64,000 nt of DNA from Chamaelirium japonicum (lineage: Eukaryota; Streptophyta; Magnoliopsida; Liliales; Melanthiaceae), in the NCBI GenBank assembly GCA_947650365.1, contig OX393552.1:49933873-49997872 (forward strand). The letters are read 5' to 3'. Under the pieces are notes generated by a model that worked only from the letters and a program-made list of their open reading frames with translations, did not search any database and had not been told where the DNA came from. Shown piece after piece: positions 42,126 to 52,244 of the stretch (the first letter of the stretch is position 1; every line of letters starts with the position of its first letter). The position numbers were made by a program, and so were the translations under genes.

Positions 42126-43559
42126 CTAATTAAGGAGGTAGAGTCCGTAGTCCTCGACCTGATGTTCATTTGGCTCCGTGATCATAAAGGAGGTGCGTAT
42201 CCTATGGGGCAGGTCGTCACAGATGATTTCGTGAAATCGTCTCCATAGGGTATGTGGTTCGATCAGCGAGCATTGTAGAAGAATGACGGCAAATAGTCTC
42301 CTCAATTGGTGTCTGGTATTCATTATTGATGCCTCTTCAAGACACTGAACCCACTCTTCATCATCCTCTAGTAATCCTCTCGCGACGCACGCAACCTTGA
42401 ATGTGTTGTACAATACATTGTCAACAGTGCGCAAGCTTTCAAAAGACGTTGGGCCTCGAACAACGGTCAGTAGAAGACGCATATAGAACCTATCGCCGGA
42501 GCTAGGACTTGCAAAGAACATTCTGCCAATCGCAAAGCCAGATTTTCGTTGGGTCCATTTCTTTCGCGATTTATTCCACACGAAATATTGCAGTAATTCC
42601 TGATATGTCAGGTTGCGAGCTTCTTGGTTTATCGCACAACAGTTAAAGAAAACAGTCAAAGTAGATTTCTCGGTACTGGCATCCCGAAGAATTTGTTCTA
42701 TTTCCAAGTTAGGATTGAACAGAACTCGGTGCTCACCCGGTAGATGAATAGCGAGTCGCTCGACTTTTTCCTCGTGCATTGAGTGTTGGAACAACCGCCA
42801 TGCTGCCTCTGTTGGACCTATGTACCTGGCATCAAGGTAATCTTTTATCTCGTCCACCCCTCCTATAACAATCGTAGTCCGATCGTGCCCCTTGTAGATG
42901 TATTTATGTATGTACTTAACGCACCGCAACCCGGCACAGACCTCGATGTTTATATGATAGTTGAACTCTCTTGTTAGGTACGGATTATACGGCACTACAT
43001 CTCGATTATCAATTAGATGGCCATCACGTGTACGGAAGTTATCAGTGTCGCATCTATGGTAGATGGGATACCCGTCCTGATCCATTATGGTTGCATCACA
43101 AAAGTCCCGTGGATATCTCTTTGTGCATCGTCCGCTCTCTATGCAGGGCGTTGTCTTGTTCCTGGCACCGCAAGGCCCATGTATCATACATGTGGTGACT
43201 GTTTGGTACAGATCTGGATCATCATGGTTCGGGAGCTCTGCTTGTACCACCTTGTCCACATCCATAGAGTTTCGAATCTTATCCTGGGAACGTAGAAATA
43301 TCAACACGTGCATATGTGGTAGGCCCCGCTTCTGGAACTCGATAGTATAGACGTGACCAACTTCCTTATCGAAAACCCCGTTAACCTTTATTTCCTTCAT
43401 CAGTGCTTTTCTCTTTAACTCAAAAACTCGAGAAACTAAATCCGAACGATCTGTCGACTTCTGACCACCAATCAATTCTTTTGTAATCTCGTCCCATTTT
43501 GGATTTGCAATCATAGTTAGCAATATATCCGGATGATGGTTGTACCGCGTGATTGCCAT
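42126..43559 (-). pseudogene. Helitron Rep domain (HUH endonuclease), 477-codon open segment
   Basis: Rep nicks DNA and joins it through tyrosines during rolling-circle transposition. The open segment keeps GLPHMHVLIFL (HUH histidines 82 and 84) and KYIHKYIYKGHD (paired tyrosines 216 and 220, with 222 adjacent). It also keeps cysteines at HGPCG and DGYPIYHR, all typical of plant Helitron Rep. It is framed by in-frame stops on both sides (TAA after MFEIF upstream, TAG after YLLN downstream), so it is a surviving piece of a longer frame, not a gene of its own. Length and motifs are otherwise well preserved. Confidence 0.9.
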
Positions 43560-43565
43560 GGAGTC

Positions 43566-44525
43566 TTAAAATATCTCAAACATATGGTGTGGACTTCCGA
43601 TATGCGTGGACGGTAGGAGAATCTTTTTTCTGACTTGATTGGGGTCAAGGCCTTGTGTGGCAATATCAGTCAAGCCCGGATACAACTCTGCACGAAGCTT
43701 TTTTTGGTTGTCTCTACACCAGTTCATCTTATTCTGCTCCGTCGCTACCCAAGCATCGATGATAAACTCTTGGAACAACTTAGATGCTTGGAGGATCATC
43801 GAGTATTCTTGAGGTCATTGGAATAGGCGATAGCAATAGTAGTCCATCTGCGTGAGTCTTGTATTTGTTGGCTCATTTCTAACTGTGTCCCATTTCTTCA
43901 TACCTTCGTGCCACCCTAGCTCACCGTATGGGAAAAGAAGCACGTAGTGGAGTGGCAGGTACGCTGGATGACACTTGCTGATGGTCATTAACGATTGTTC
44001 ACTGCGCAAGTAGAGTTTAATGTCTCGAACTTTCGAGTATTCTGTCCCGTCTCCTGGCAAAACCACCGCAATCTCATCAGAACTGGGCAAGTTGTAGCGT
44101 CGTCGGTCATTGGTTTTGGAATAATGCAGGTAGGCATGAACATTTGTCCTTTCATTATCCAATGAACTTAGTAATTCGTGTGTTCTTTTGAACTTAGCGA
44201 TGAATGGATTTTACTCAATAAGAGGATCTTGTATAATTTGGAGGATGTAACGATCCAGTTTCTCATTCTTTTCTTCTCGAAACTGTAAGGCATGCGCAGG
44301 ATCGTAGATATACAGCTAGGCTTACGATGGCGTTTGATCTGGTCTCGATAATAATGCACCTGTTTGGTGTCGAAGTTCGCCATGTATCGTGAACAGTATA
44401 GGTCCTCGACCATTAATAACACGTGAATCTCTCTGCACTCCGAGGCTTGTGAATGCGTTAGCATTATTGTACTCACAAGCATGGAGCCGGAATGATCTGC
44501 CATGACTATCGTCACCGTCGAACAA
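43566..44525 (-). pseudogene. Helitron-like N-terminal region, broken
   Basis: The same frame as the Rep segment shows ANAFTSLGVQRDSRVINGRG, LFTIHGELRHQTGALL, YIYDPAHALQFREEKN (in a neighbouring frame) and LPLHYVLLFPYGELGWH, all typical of the region before Rep in plant Helitrons. Stops occur near 44322, 44168, 43815 and 43563, and at least one frameshift lies between 44320 and 44168. Confidence 0.85.
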
Positions 44526-44634
44526 ATCCTTAATAGGTTAGGGTGGCTCCCTAAGTAACGAAAGTCTAATCTTCCCTTCGAGACATCACGTACCGAATCT
44601 TAGAGACCTCACAGATGATTTAGCTAAGTGCTCC

Positions 44635-45319
44635 TCAAGAAAGTGCAAAGCCGAACACAGGGCATAAGACGTTCATCCATCCAAGGAAATGACGACCTAG
44701 TTGTTCTCTATGTAACATAGGTTCATTCAAGTCCTCATCCTCATACTCATCAGCTGTATCAAGTTCCGAATTTTTAACCAGTGGTAGCTCAAGATTTACA
44801 GCCTGGTGGTGTTCGAAATTGACAACTGATATTATCGCTACGGCGTTTGCCATGGCTCTTCCGTCCCTTTCTATTTCGCTGCTAGCAAGTTGGTTTACTG
44901 AACATGAATGACATGTAGGGTTATGTGATATCTTAAGATTTCTAGCCGGATGTTGTTCAAAATTATCAAATGGTACTATCATCACGGCCTTTCCCTTGGC
45001 TCTTTTCTCATTTTCCCTTTGCCTCGTAGCAAGTTGACCCGCTGAGCGTGACTGATATGTTGTCTCGGGATCCTTTCTTGCTTTCTTCTGTCGTCCTTTT
45101 TGCATCTCTGAATGTAAAAATCGGGCGTTGTTCTAAAATATCAACTGATACTATCGTTACGGTCGTTCCCTTAGCTTTTTCATAAATTTCCGTTTGCCTC
45201 GATGTCTCAGGATCCTTATTTGATTTCTTCTGTCGCCCTTGTTGCAATACATGGTTATATGATATCTTAAGATTTTCAGCCAAACATTGTTCAAAATTGT
45301 CAAATGGTACTATCGTCAC
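44635..45319 (-). pseudogene. Repetitive Lys/Arg-rich N-terminal part of the Helitron frame
   Basis: Two overlapping frames (45105-44635 and 45319-45008) encode repeated segments such as AKGKAVMIVPFDNFEQ and AKGTTVTIVSVDILEQ with SRSAGQLATRQREN between, so about 100-150 nt are multiplied several times. The function is unknown; relatives have a variable basic N-terminus here. A frameshift separates the copies. Confidence 0.5.
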
Positions 45320-45328
45320 GGCCTTTCC

Positions 45329-45445
45329 CTTGGCTCTTTCCTCTTTTTCCCTTTGCCTCCTAGCAAGTTGCCCCGTTGAGCGTGACCCTTGGCTCTTTCC
45401 TCTTTTTCCCTTTGCCTCCTAGCAAGTTGCCCCGTTGAGCGTGAC
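45329..45445. repeat. 59-bp tandem duplication
   Basis: CTTGGCTCTTTCCTCTTTTT through GTTGCCCCGTTGAGCGTGAC is present twice in tandem (starts 45329 and 45388) with no mismatches seen, so it is recent. A third, diverged copy lies near 45000-45060. Confidence 0.9.
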
Positions 45446-45485
45446 TGAAACGTTGCCATTGGATCCTTTCTTGCTTTCTTCTGTC

Positions 45486-46151
45486 ACCCTAGTTGTAGGG
45501 TCGGATTCTCTAAAAACTCACATTCCTTTCGATGATATGGAGCCTATTTAAATTATTAATAGATTCATTATATATCATCTATATAACTAAAATAAAAGGT
45601 ATCTAAAGGTAGTATATAAAACTGTATACCTATTTTATCAGTATTCTATACTAAGGGACTCAACAAACGATTCAAACTTGAAGTGAAAACATATACCTGT
45701 TTCTAATCTTATTTTATCAAAATTTTATACGAAGTAAATCCAATGTTTGATTTAAACTTGATAAATAATACAAGTGTAATTTATTTAGATCTAAACGGAC
45801 TAATACTGTACCTTTGAAGTGGCATTACTTTGGCCAACCGTGTGGAAGGCTACATCGGTCTGATTTAACGGGGCTAGAAGTGGTATGTCCTCAAGTTAAG
45901 TTGGCTTATTGGCCACTACCTCTTGGTCACACCCCGCTGCTAGTGTCTCTGGAGGGGTCACAAGAACGTATTCTGGTGTACTTGGGGGTGAGGGCATCGG
46001 ATCCATAGTTGCACCTAAAGAGAATATCATAAATCGTCACACTTTTAATTCATGTTTTTTATGTAAAGATTATCTCAATAAAGAAAATGCTACTCCAAGA
46101 AAATGCTATGCTATGCTATTTTTTTCCCCTTCATTTAAATAGAGCGGCAAT
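45486..46151. other. AT-rich, no supported gene
   Basis: Only short open frames. The 5' end of the Helitron is expected somewhere here, but no clear TC terminus is identified. Confidence 0.4.
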
Positions 46152-46617
46152 TTTTTTTTCCTTTATTACAAAGAAACATTTATACCAAAACACCCAAATG
46201 CATACGACGATTTAATACAATTTCATTTTTTTTCAGGTCGGCGAAGTTAACGATGGTCTGCTTCTGCCCATTTTTTGTTATCTCAGTGTAAATTTTTTGT
46301 AAGCCATTGCTCGAAAATCCTCGCCCTTCATATGCTGATTTTGCATCTTTTCGAGCCATTGCACGGAAACATAAGCTGATTTTTTCGTGCCATTGTGAGC
46401 ACTGAGTATTTGTTAAGAGTTTTATATTATATTCGAGCCATAGCATTTTGCAGTTGCTAAATGCTAATCCATGATCGAGTATTATTATAGATAGACCAAT
46501 TATATTTTCATTTCTCAACATAAGGATAAAATAATTTATTTTTCCTTCATTACAAAATTACATCTAAACTAAAAAACCCAAATGCAAACGACGGATTAAC
46601 ATGATTTTCTTTTTTTC
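46152..46617. repeat. Direct repeats of about 75 bp bordering a 310-bp segment
   Basis: TTTATTACAAAGAAACATTT at 46161 and TTCATTACAAAATTACATCT at 46546 are followed in both by CCCAAATGCA, then ACGACG and a T-rich end. The second copy stops exactly where the copia LTR starts. The internal segment holds an antisense open frame (46180-46521) of no known family. Confidence 0.6.
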
Positions 46618-46759
46618 TGTTATTAATGTATATATCGGGTCGGGTTCTATGTACAGTCGGGTCGGGTTCTATGTGTATACATGTACTTCTATATTGGGCT
46701 TCAGTCCCTCAATGAGATTCATTCCATTCTCTCCAAACCCTAGCCGTCATCTCCTAACA
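46618..46759 (+). mobile_element. Copia-type 5' LTR, 142 bp, plus orientation
   Basis: TGTTATTAATG ... CTCCTAACA has the TG/CA ends and is immediately followed by a tRNA primer site. It includes ATTCATTCCATTCTCTCCAA and AAACCCTAGCC, shared with the inverted LTR at 49928-50090. It is short for a copia LTR. Confidence 0.8.
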
Positions 46760-46771
46760 TGGTATCAGAGC
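46760..46771 (+). promoter_or_regulatory. Primer binding site (initiator-Met tRNA)
   Basis: TGGTATCAGAGC, the standard copia primer site, directly follows the LTR. Confidence 0.9.
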
Positions 46772-46794
46772 TCTAGGGTTTCTCTCACGACGAT

Positions 46795-48079
46795 GGCCAC
46801 GACGGCAGCCACCTTCGGTCTCCCCCTCTACCCGGCAGCCCACCTCCGGCCTTCCCTCTACCCGGCAGCCCACCTTCGGCCCCTCCCTCCGCCTGACAGG
46901 CCCCCCCCCCAACCCCCCCGGTCCCTCTCCTCCCTCCGCTCACCCCTCCCGACCCCTCTCTCCGCCCAACAGGCCCCCCCAGCCCTCCCGGCCCGTCCCT
47001 CAGACCAACAGGCCCCCCCTAGCCCCCCCAGCCCCCCCGACCCCTCCCCTCCACCTGCAAGCCCTCTCCCGGTTCCCCTCTCCTTTGAGTTTCCTTCATG
47101 GCGTCTCCTACAGTGCCGTCCATCGTTGCGATCTCTCCACTGCTAAAGGCGACCACCTTTCAGTTGTCCTCGGCCAGCGACTGACCTGATTGGTCGCTCA
47201 CCATCGAGGCCATGCTCTCCAGTCATGATCTTAGGGGTCACATCATCGGCGATGATCCTCCTCCAGCTGCCTCCTCCGGCTCCTCCTCTATCACCAGCAG
47301 TGTCGCGTCTTCTGCTGTGACTGTTACCACGGTAGCCACGGTTGCTGCTCTCACGTGGCGTCGCCATGATCAGGCCATCCGGGCCTATCTTCTAGACTCT
47401 GTTGCTCGTCCGTTCCTTGCTCCCATCGGTCACCTTCCTACAGCGTGCGCGATATTGTAGTATCTCCGGGATCGATTTCTCCCGCACGGTGGCGCCCCAC
47501 CGGCATGAGCTTATCTGTGATTCGCAGTCTGCTTGTCAGGGGGAGCGTACGATTCAGGACTTCTTCAGTCTGATGAGTTCCTACTGGCATGAGCTGGACT
47601 CCCTGATCCCAGAGCAGTGTACTTGCCTACGCTCTAGGGATTTCCAGCACTACCTTGATGAGGGCCACCTGCACCAGTTCCTGGTAGCGCTTCGGTCGGA
47701 CTTTGCTCTCATCACTGCTCAGCTCCTGCACCGTGAGCCACTCCCTAGGCTAGAGGATTCCCTTCTCGCCCTAATTGATGAGGAGACTCATCTTCAGACT
47801 CAGGGAACTCGTCCTCCTTCACTTGCTCCTGGCTCAGACATCGTCCTGGCGGCCGAGTTCTCCGATGAGTCTGTCTTCTGTCACTACTACAAAGAGCCCG
47901 GACACATGAAGCATGAATGTCCTATACGTCCTCCACGCAACCCCGTTGGGGTCCGGATGAGAAAGCATCACACTGGGCTCCTGCTTCTCGGGACAATCGA
48001 CGAGACGGTCGAGGTGGACGGATCCGTGGATGTGGTCCGTCCTCCTTCTGCCACTTTAGTGGTACAACGACTACTGTAG
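46795..48079 (+). pseudogene. Copia gag relic
   Basis: The reading starts near ATG 46793-46795 with a Pro/Ser-rich leader (multiplied CCGGCAGCCCACCT units) and passes through WRRHDQAIRAYLLDS. It continues in the 47402-48079 frame with RTIQDFFSLMSSYWHELDSL and QFLVALRSDFALITAQLL, the gag capsid-like region of plant copia elements. A zinc knuckle CHYYKEPGHMKHECP has its second cysteine replaced by tyrosine. Stops near 47182, 47315 and 47458 and frameshifts break it. No protease, integrase or reverse transcriptase follows before 49.2 kb. Confidence 0.8.
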
Positions 48080-49228
48080 AGCCCTCGACGCTCCCCACTA
48101 CTACCACTGCACCTTCTTCCGCGCCTGAGATGGACCATCTTCAGTGCCTCGAGTATTAGGATTGATGTGTTCTAAGCTTGTAAAACTTTATGTTTTGGTC
48201 TAATAAAGATTGATAGTTATTAATACATGAGATGCATATAGGTGCGTAACATAGTTACGTGTTCTTTTAAGAACAGAGAGCCATGGTTATATGGTAGTCC
48301 ACTGAGTTGAAGACTGAGTGGATTGGTCCCATATAATCTAAATAAGTTCGCAGCTATGATCAGGTTGGTCGCCTCATCATGATAAGCTGTTGGCGATGAC
48401 AGTTCATGGGATGTCTTCACCATGGTCATCACCAGGCACAGTGTCTGTGGCTGAACAGAACTAACACGGTGTATAGATCAGTGAGCAGACACTGGTACAC
48501 TAAGCCGTGTTTCTGCTTAGGGTAAAACGGTCCTAAACCCTGAGGAACCACGTCTGATGGACTAACCAGTTGCGTGGTGCTTTGGCGCACCAATGTGTGA
48601 GGATCCATATGCAGTGATCCAAAACCACGGTGTACTGGGTTACCCGGCTGGCGTTGCATTAGCGTGTCACTCCTGCAGGCCATCCACACCCCTGAAGGGA
48701 GGTGCGTTCCTTGGTGTGACTTACACTGTACCAAACCCAGGCCTGGTGGTCACCAGTTTGACTGTTGACCGGGTTCGATTACTCGACGGGGTATCAGAGG
48801 TACGATGTATAGGTCAACCTGGAAGGAACCAAGTCATATGATCATTCGAGTCTGACGGTAGTCTTCACCGCTCGAAGTGAATCATGGCATCAAGTGGAGG
48901 GACAACGGGTTTACCACTACTAAGCGGAGAGCAGGGGTATGATGGAGAACATAGTAAGTCTGGGTAAATTGGAGTGCAGCCTGCGTCGCACTCTGGGTGG
49001 CTACGCAGGTTAACTCGAGCTCAGAGGATCGATGGTACACTCGGGTAGTGTGTCGATCGAGCTTGAGTTGGAAGCCATGAACCCCGGTCCCTGATGGTTC
49101 CACCTTATCAATATTATGTACGGTTCTTGAACCGTCTCCTCGAAACACCATAAGCATAAGGAAGAAAGAAGTATACGCTCCGTGTGTGCTTGGCACTAGA
49201 GCACGGTAGATGCGTAACTACAAGGGAG
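48080..49228. other. Unassigned interior between two inverted copia ends
   Basis: About 1.15 kb without a coding domain on either strand. It is not similar to gag or pol that I can see, and it contains no repeats of note. It may be non-coding internal sequence of a large non-autonomous retrotransposon. Confidence 0.4.
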
Positions 49229-49915
49229 TCACCGGATGAGACGACGGAGTCGCCATCGAAGAAGTCGAGGACATGGATGATGACTTGAGAGTGGATCGAG
49301 ATCAGACGACTTGGCTGCAAGGATGAAGGGCTGGCTCTGCAGATCTGATCTTGCAGATCGGAGAGGGGAAGAGCAGTCCGGATCTGATTGGGGGCTGCAA
49401 TTTGAGAAGAGGAGAGAGGCGCGGTACTGTGCGGGAGAGAGGCAGGCTCGCGGTACTGTGCGGGAGAGAGACAGGTTCGTGCGGAGGGCGCGGGGTGCGC
49501 AGGAGCGCGCGGTACTGTGCGGGAGAGAGCAGGCTCGCGCGGAGGGCACGGGGTGCGCAGGAGAGAGGCGGGGTGCGCAGGAGAGAGGCAGGCGGGTGCA
49601 CGGGGCTGTGCGGGAGAGAGGCGGGTGCGCGGGGCTGTGCGGGAGAGAGGCCGGCTCGCGCGGGGCTGTGCGGGAGAGAGGCAGAGCTACGGGAGGACTG
49701 CAGATCTGTGCGGACTGCAGATCTGAGGCGCGCGGGGCTGAGCGGGAGAGAGGCAGAGCTACGGGAGGGGCGCAGGGCTGTGTGGACTGCAGATCTGAGG
49801 CGCGCGGGGCTGCGCGGACTGCAGATCTGAGAGGATCTGCGATCGCTGCGATCCGGATGCTCACGGAACTGATGGGATGCAAGGGAGCCGTTTGACGACG
49901 CCGGCGATCAACCTT
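49229..49915 (-). repeat. Leader of an inverted copia element with GCGGGAGAGAGGC minisatellite
   Basis: Reading on the minus strand from the primer site at 49916 comes the untranslated or gag leader. On the plus strand it consists of many GTGCGGGAGAGAGGCRGG units (about 25-45 bp) and GACTGCAGATCTGAGGCGCG. Long Arg-rich and Ala/Ser/Pro-rich open frames on the two strands are composition effects. Confidence 0.65.
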
Positions 49916-49927
49916 GCTCTGATACCA
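49916..49927 (-). promoter_or_regulatory. Primer binding site, inverted
   Basis: GCTCTGATACCA is the reverse complement of TGGTATCAGAGC, placed directly inside the LTR at 49928. Confidence 0.9.
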
Positions 49928-50090
49928 TGTGACAAACCCTAGATGAGGGAGAGAGAAAGAAGGAGAGAGAAGCTAGGGTTTGGGGAGAGAATGGAATGAA
50001 TCTCTCATTAGGCCAATTGCCAATATAAGGTGAATACATGTGAGTCATATATACCCTAAGTGTATGTATATACACTAATACATCTTAACA
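49928..50090 (-). mobile_element. Copia-type 5' LTR, 163 bp, minus orientation
   Basis: On the minus strand it reads TGTTAAGATG ... GTTTGTCACA and is followed by the primer site. It is related to the LTR at 46618 in its ATTCATTCCATTCTC and CAAACCCTAGC blocks but clearly diverged. It therefore comes from a related but different insertion in opposite orientation. Confidence 0.8.
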
Positions 50091-51745
50091 AAAGTAATTG
50101 CTGATTAGACAAAAAAAACCGACCAGACAAAATTGATGTTTCCTCATCCAAGTCAAGATTCGCACTTAGCACACCAAATCATAGCCGTTCGTTGCAAACT
50201 ACTCATAACCCGGGAATGCGGGCGCATCAAATCACAGCCGTCCATTGCAAAATAATCATAACCCGGGAGTGCGGGAATGGCATGTTGCCTGGGCTGTGAT
50301 TTGTAACAGCCACCAGATCCCCAAATCTCCCCCCCCCCCCTTTTCCTCTCTTTCAATCTGATCCCCAAATCCCCAAATATATGAAGCATTACTTTATAAA
50401 CTCATACAAATATTGGTGTCTAAGAACATAACCAAAAGATTTTCTGATTTTGAAATATTAGCATGTTTCAAACCTTGGCAATTTTGAAATTGGATTTTCG
50501 ATTCAAAATACCAAATTAAAAATCTGAATAAAAATGCCAATACCCGAGCCTAATCCAAATTCATATTGCAAAATCGGATACATAAAATTTTTAAACGAAT
50601 TGGCATTTTTGGGAATATGATTTTAAAATCTTCTAGTAATCCAAGTGCAATGCATATGCGCCTATTGAAATTGGATTTTTGTAAATATCGCTATTGAAAT
50701 TCAGCAAAATGAGCCTAATACCAAAAAAATCAGCAAAATTGGTGTTTCGGGCAATGGACCCACTTCGGGCTCGGACTAATCCGTCCGAGAGAGAAGCGCG
50801 ACCAACTTTGCATTTCCTACCACTCCTATATAATTAAAAAATCAGTAAAACAATGCATTTGCATAAAACAATCACAACCCAGGCAAAATGTCATTCCCGC
50901 ACTCCCGGGTTGTTTTTTTGCCCAAGAAGTAAGTCAAAAATAAGATGGATCCATTTTTTGGATCAATTTTTCATCACAAAGTTTTTGTCATAGTTTTTGC
51001 ATTGGATCTCACTTGCACCAAAAAAATAGGAACCCAAAAAATTAATTTTTGATCTCACTTGCACCCAAAAATTTGGAACCCAAAATTTGGAACACTTTAC
51101 GTAGTGTTTTTTTTAGTCTTTTCGAATCAAGTTACATCCCACAAAATCTGATTTTGAAAAAAGAAAAAAATTCAACAGTTGATTATAAAAAAAAATCAGC
51201 GTTTCGGACACTACTAATAAGAATGGATGAAGCATAAAGAAAGAAAGACAAATAAAGAGAGAAGTTCAGGGGAAAGGAGCTGATAGCGGGATTTGATGGT
51301 GGGTTGCTCGATTTGGGAGCATCGGAGGGTTTAGATGGAGATGCTGAGGCTTCAGGGGACCGTTGATCGAAGGGGGATGAAGGGCTGTGAGAGAGATAGG
51401 GAGAGAGGAATGGGGAAGGGGCGCGGGAATTGGGGCTTGATGAGAGGAGTTAGAGAGGGAGGTTGGCGGGATCAGATTGAGAGAGAGGAAAGGGGCGGGG
51501 GGGGGGGGAGATTTGGGGATCTGGTGGCTATTACAAATCACAGCCCAGGCAACATGCCATTCCCGCACTCCGGGTTATGATTACTTTGCAACGGACGGCT
51601 GTGATTTGGTGCGCTCGCATTCCCGGGTTATGAGTAGTTTGCAACGAACGGCTATGATTTGGTGTGCTAAGTGCGAATCTTGACTTGAATGAGGAAACAT
51701 CAATTTTGTCTGGTCGGTTTTTTTTGTCTAATCAGCAATTACTTT
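50091..51745. mobile_element. 1.66 kb element with about 250-bp terminal inverted repeats
   Basis: The left arm AAAGTAATTGCTGATTAGAC is mirrored at the right as GTCTAATCAGCAATTACTTT. The arms stay nearly identical through CAAATCATAGCCGTTCGTTG and ATTCCCGCACTC-type blocks to a G/C run near 50330 and 51500. The AT-rich interior is non-coding. Long TIRs without coding suggest a MULE or foldback class. No target duplication is clear; the left end directly touches the copia LTR end. Confidence 0.85.
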
Positions 51746-52244
51746 GTCTAGTCAGCCTTGGGTTTCATATTGTCCTAGTCAGCACAAAACCGTCGTGCCA
51801 TTATATATAAGTTTTTATGATTTTTTTTTAAAATTCCGTAGTATTAAACCTAATGGACAGATCCTCCCACTCGTCACTCAGCCGTTCTGCATGGGAAAAT
51901 TTGCAACACATCCTGGTTACCACACAACCGCGGGCCCCCCGCTTCCACGTGAAGAATTCTTTCTCTGATTCGGGACAATTTTCAGTACATTCTGCTTATG
52001 CTACCACCGCGGGACCCAGTGCAACTCAAGAGACATGGGGTAGCAGCGCCCAGCGCATGCAGCGTACGCAGGATGGGCTGAAAAGTTTCCAGATTTTCCC
52101 TCTGATTCCGAATTGCTCGCACGTGACTCCCATAGACTCTTTCTCCAATTACTGGAGATGAATCGAATTCTTGATAAACGCGCGGTCTCAGCTCTTTTAA
52201 ACCTCTTGAGTTCTCAGCGAGTCAGCCCTTCGTCACTGTCGATC

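Larger units (their letters stand above)
40488..45485 (-). mobile_element. Decayed Helitron (Rep/helicase), ends not defined
   Basis: In one minus-strand frame order lie a Helitron-like N-terminal region (44525-43566), an HUH/two-tyrosine Rep domain (43559-42126) and a Pif1-type helicase (42125-40488), the diagnostic plan of autonomous Helitrons. Upstream (45485-44635) are repeated Lys/Arg-rich segments. I could not locate the 5' TC or the 3' hairpin plus CTRR end with confidence, so the given span is only the recognisable coding part. Confidence 0.88.

Noticed and set aside
49311-49895. 194-residue Arg/Gly-rich open frame
   Set aside because: It is the antisense of the inverted copia leader and consists of GCGGGAGAGAGGC units.
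46618-50090. Complete LTR retrotransposon
   Set aside because: The two LTR-like ends are inverted relative to each other, differ in length and sequence, lack a target duplication, and no pol domains lie between them.
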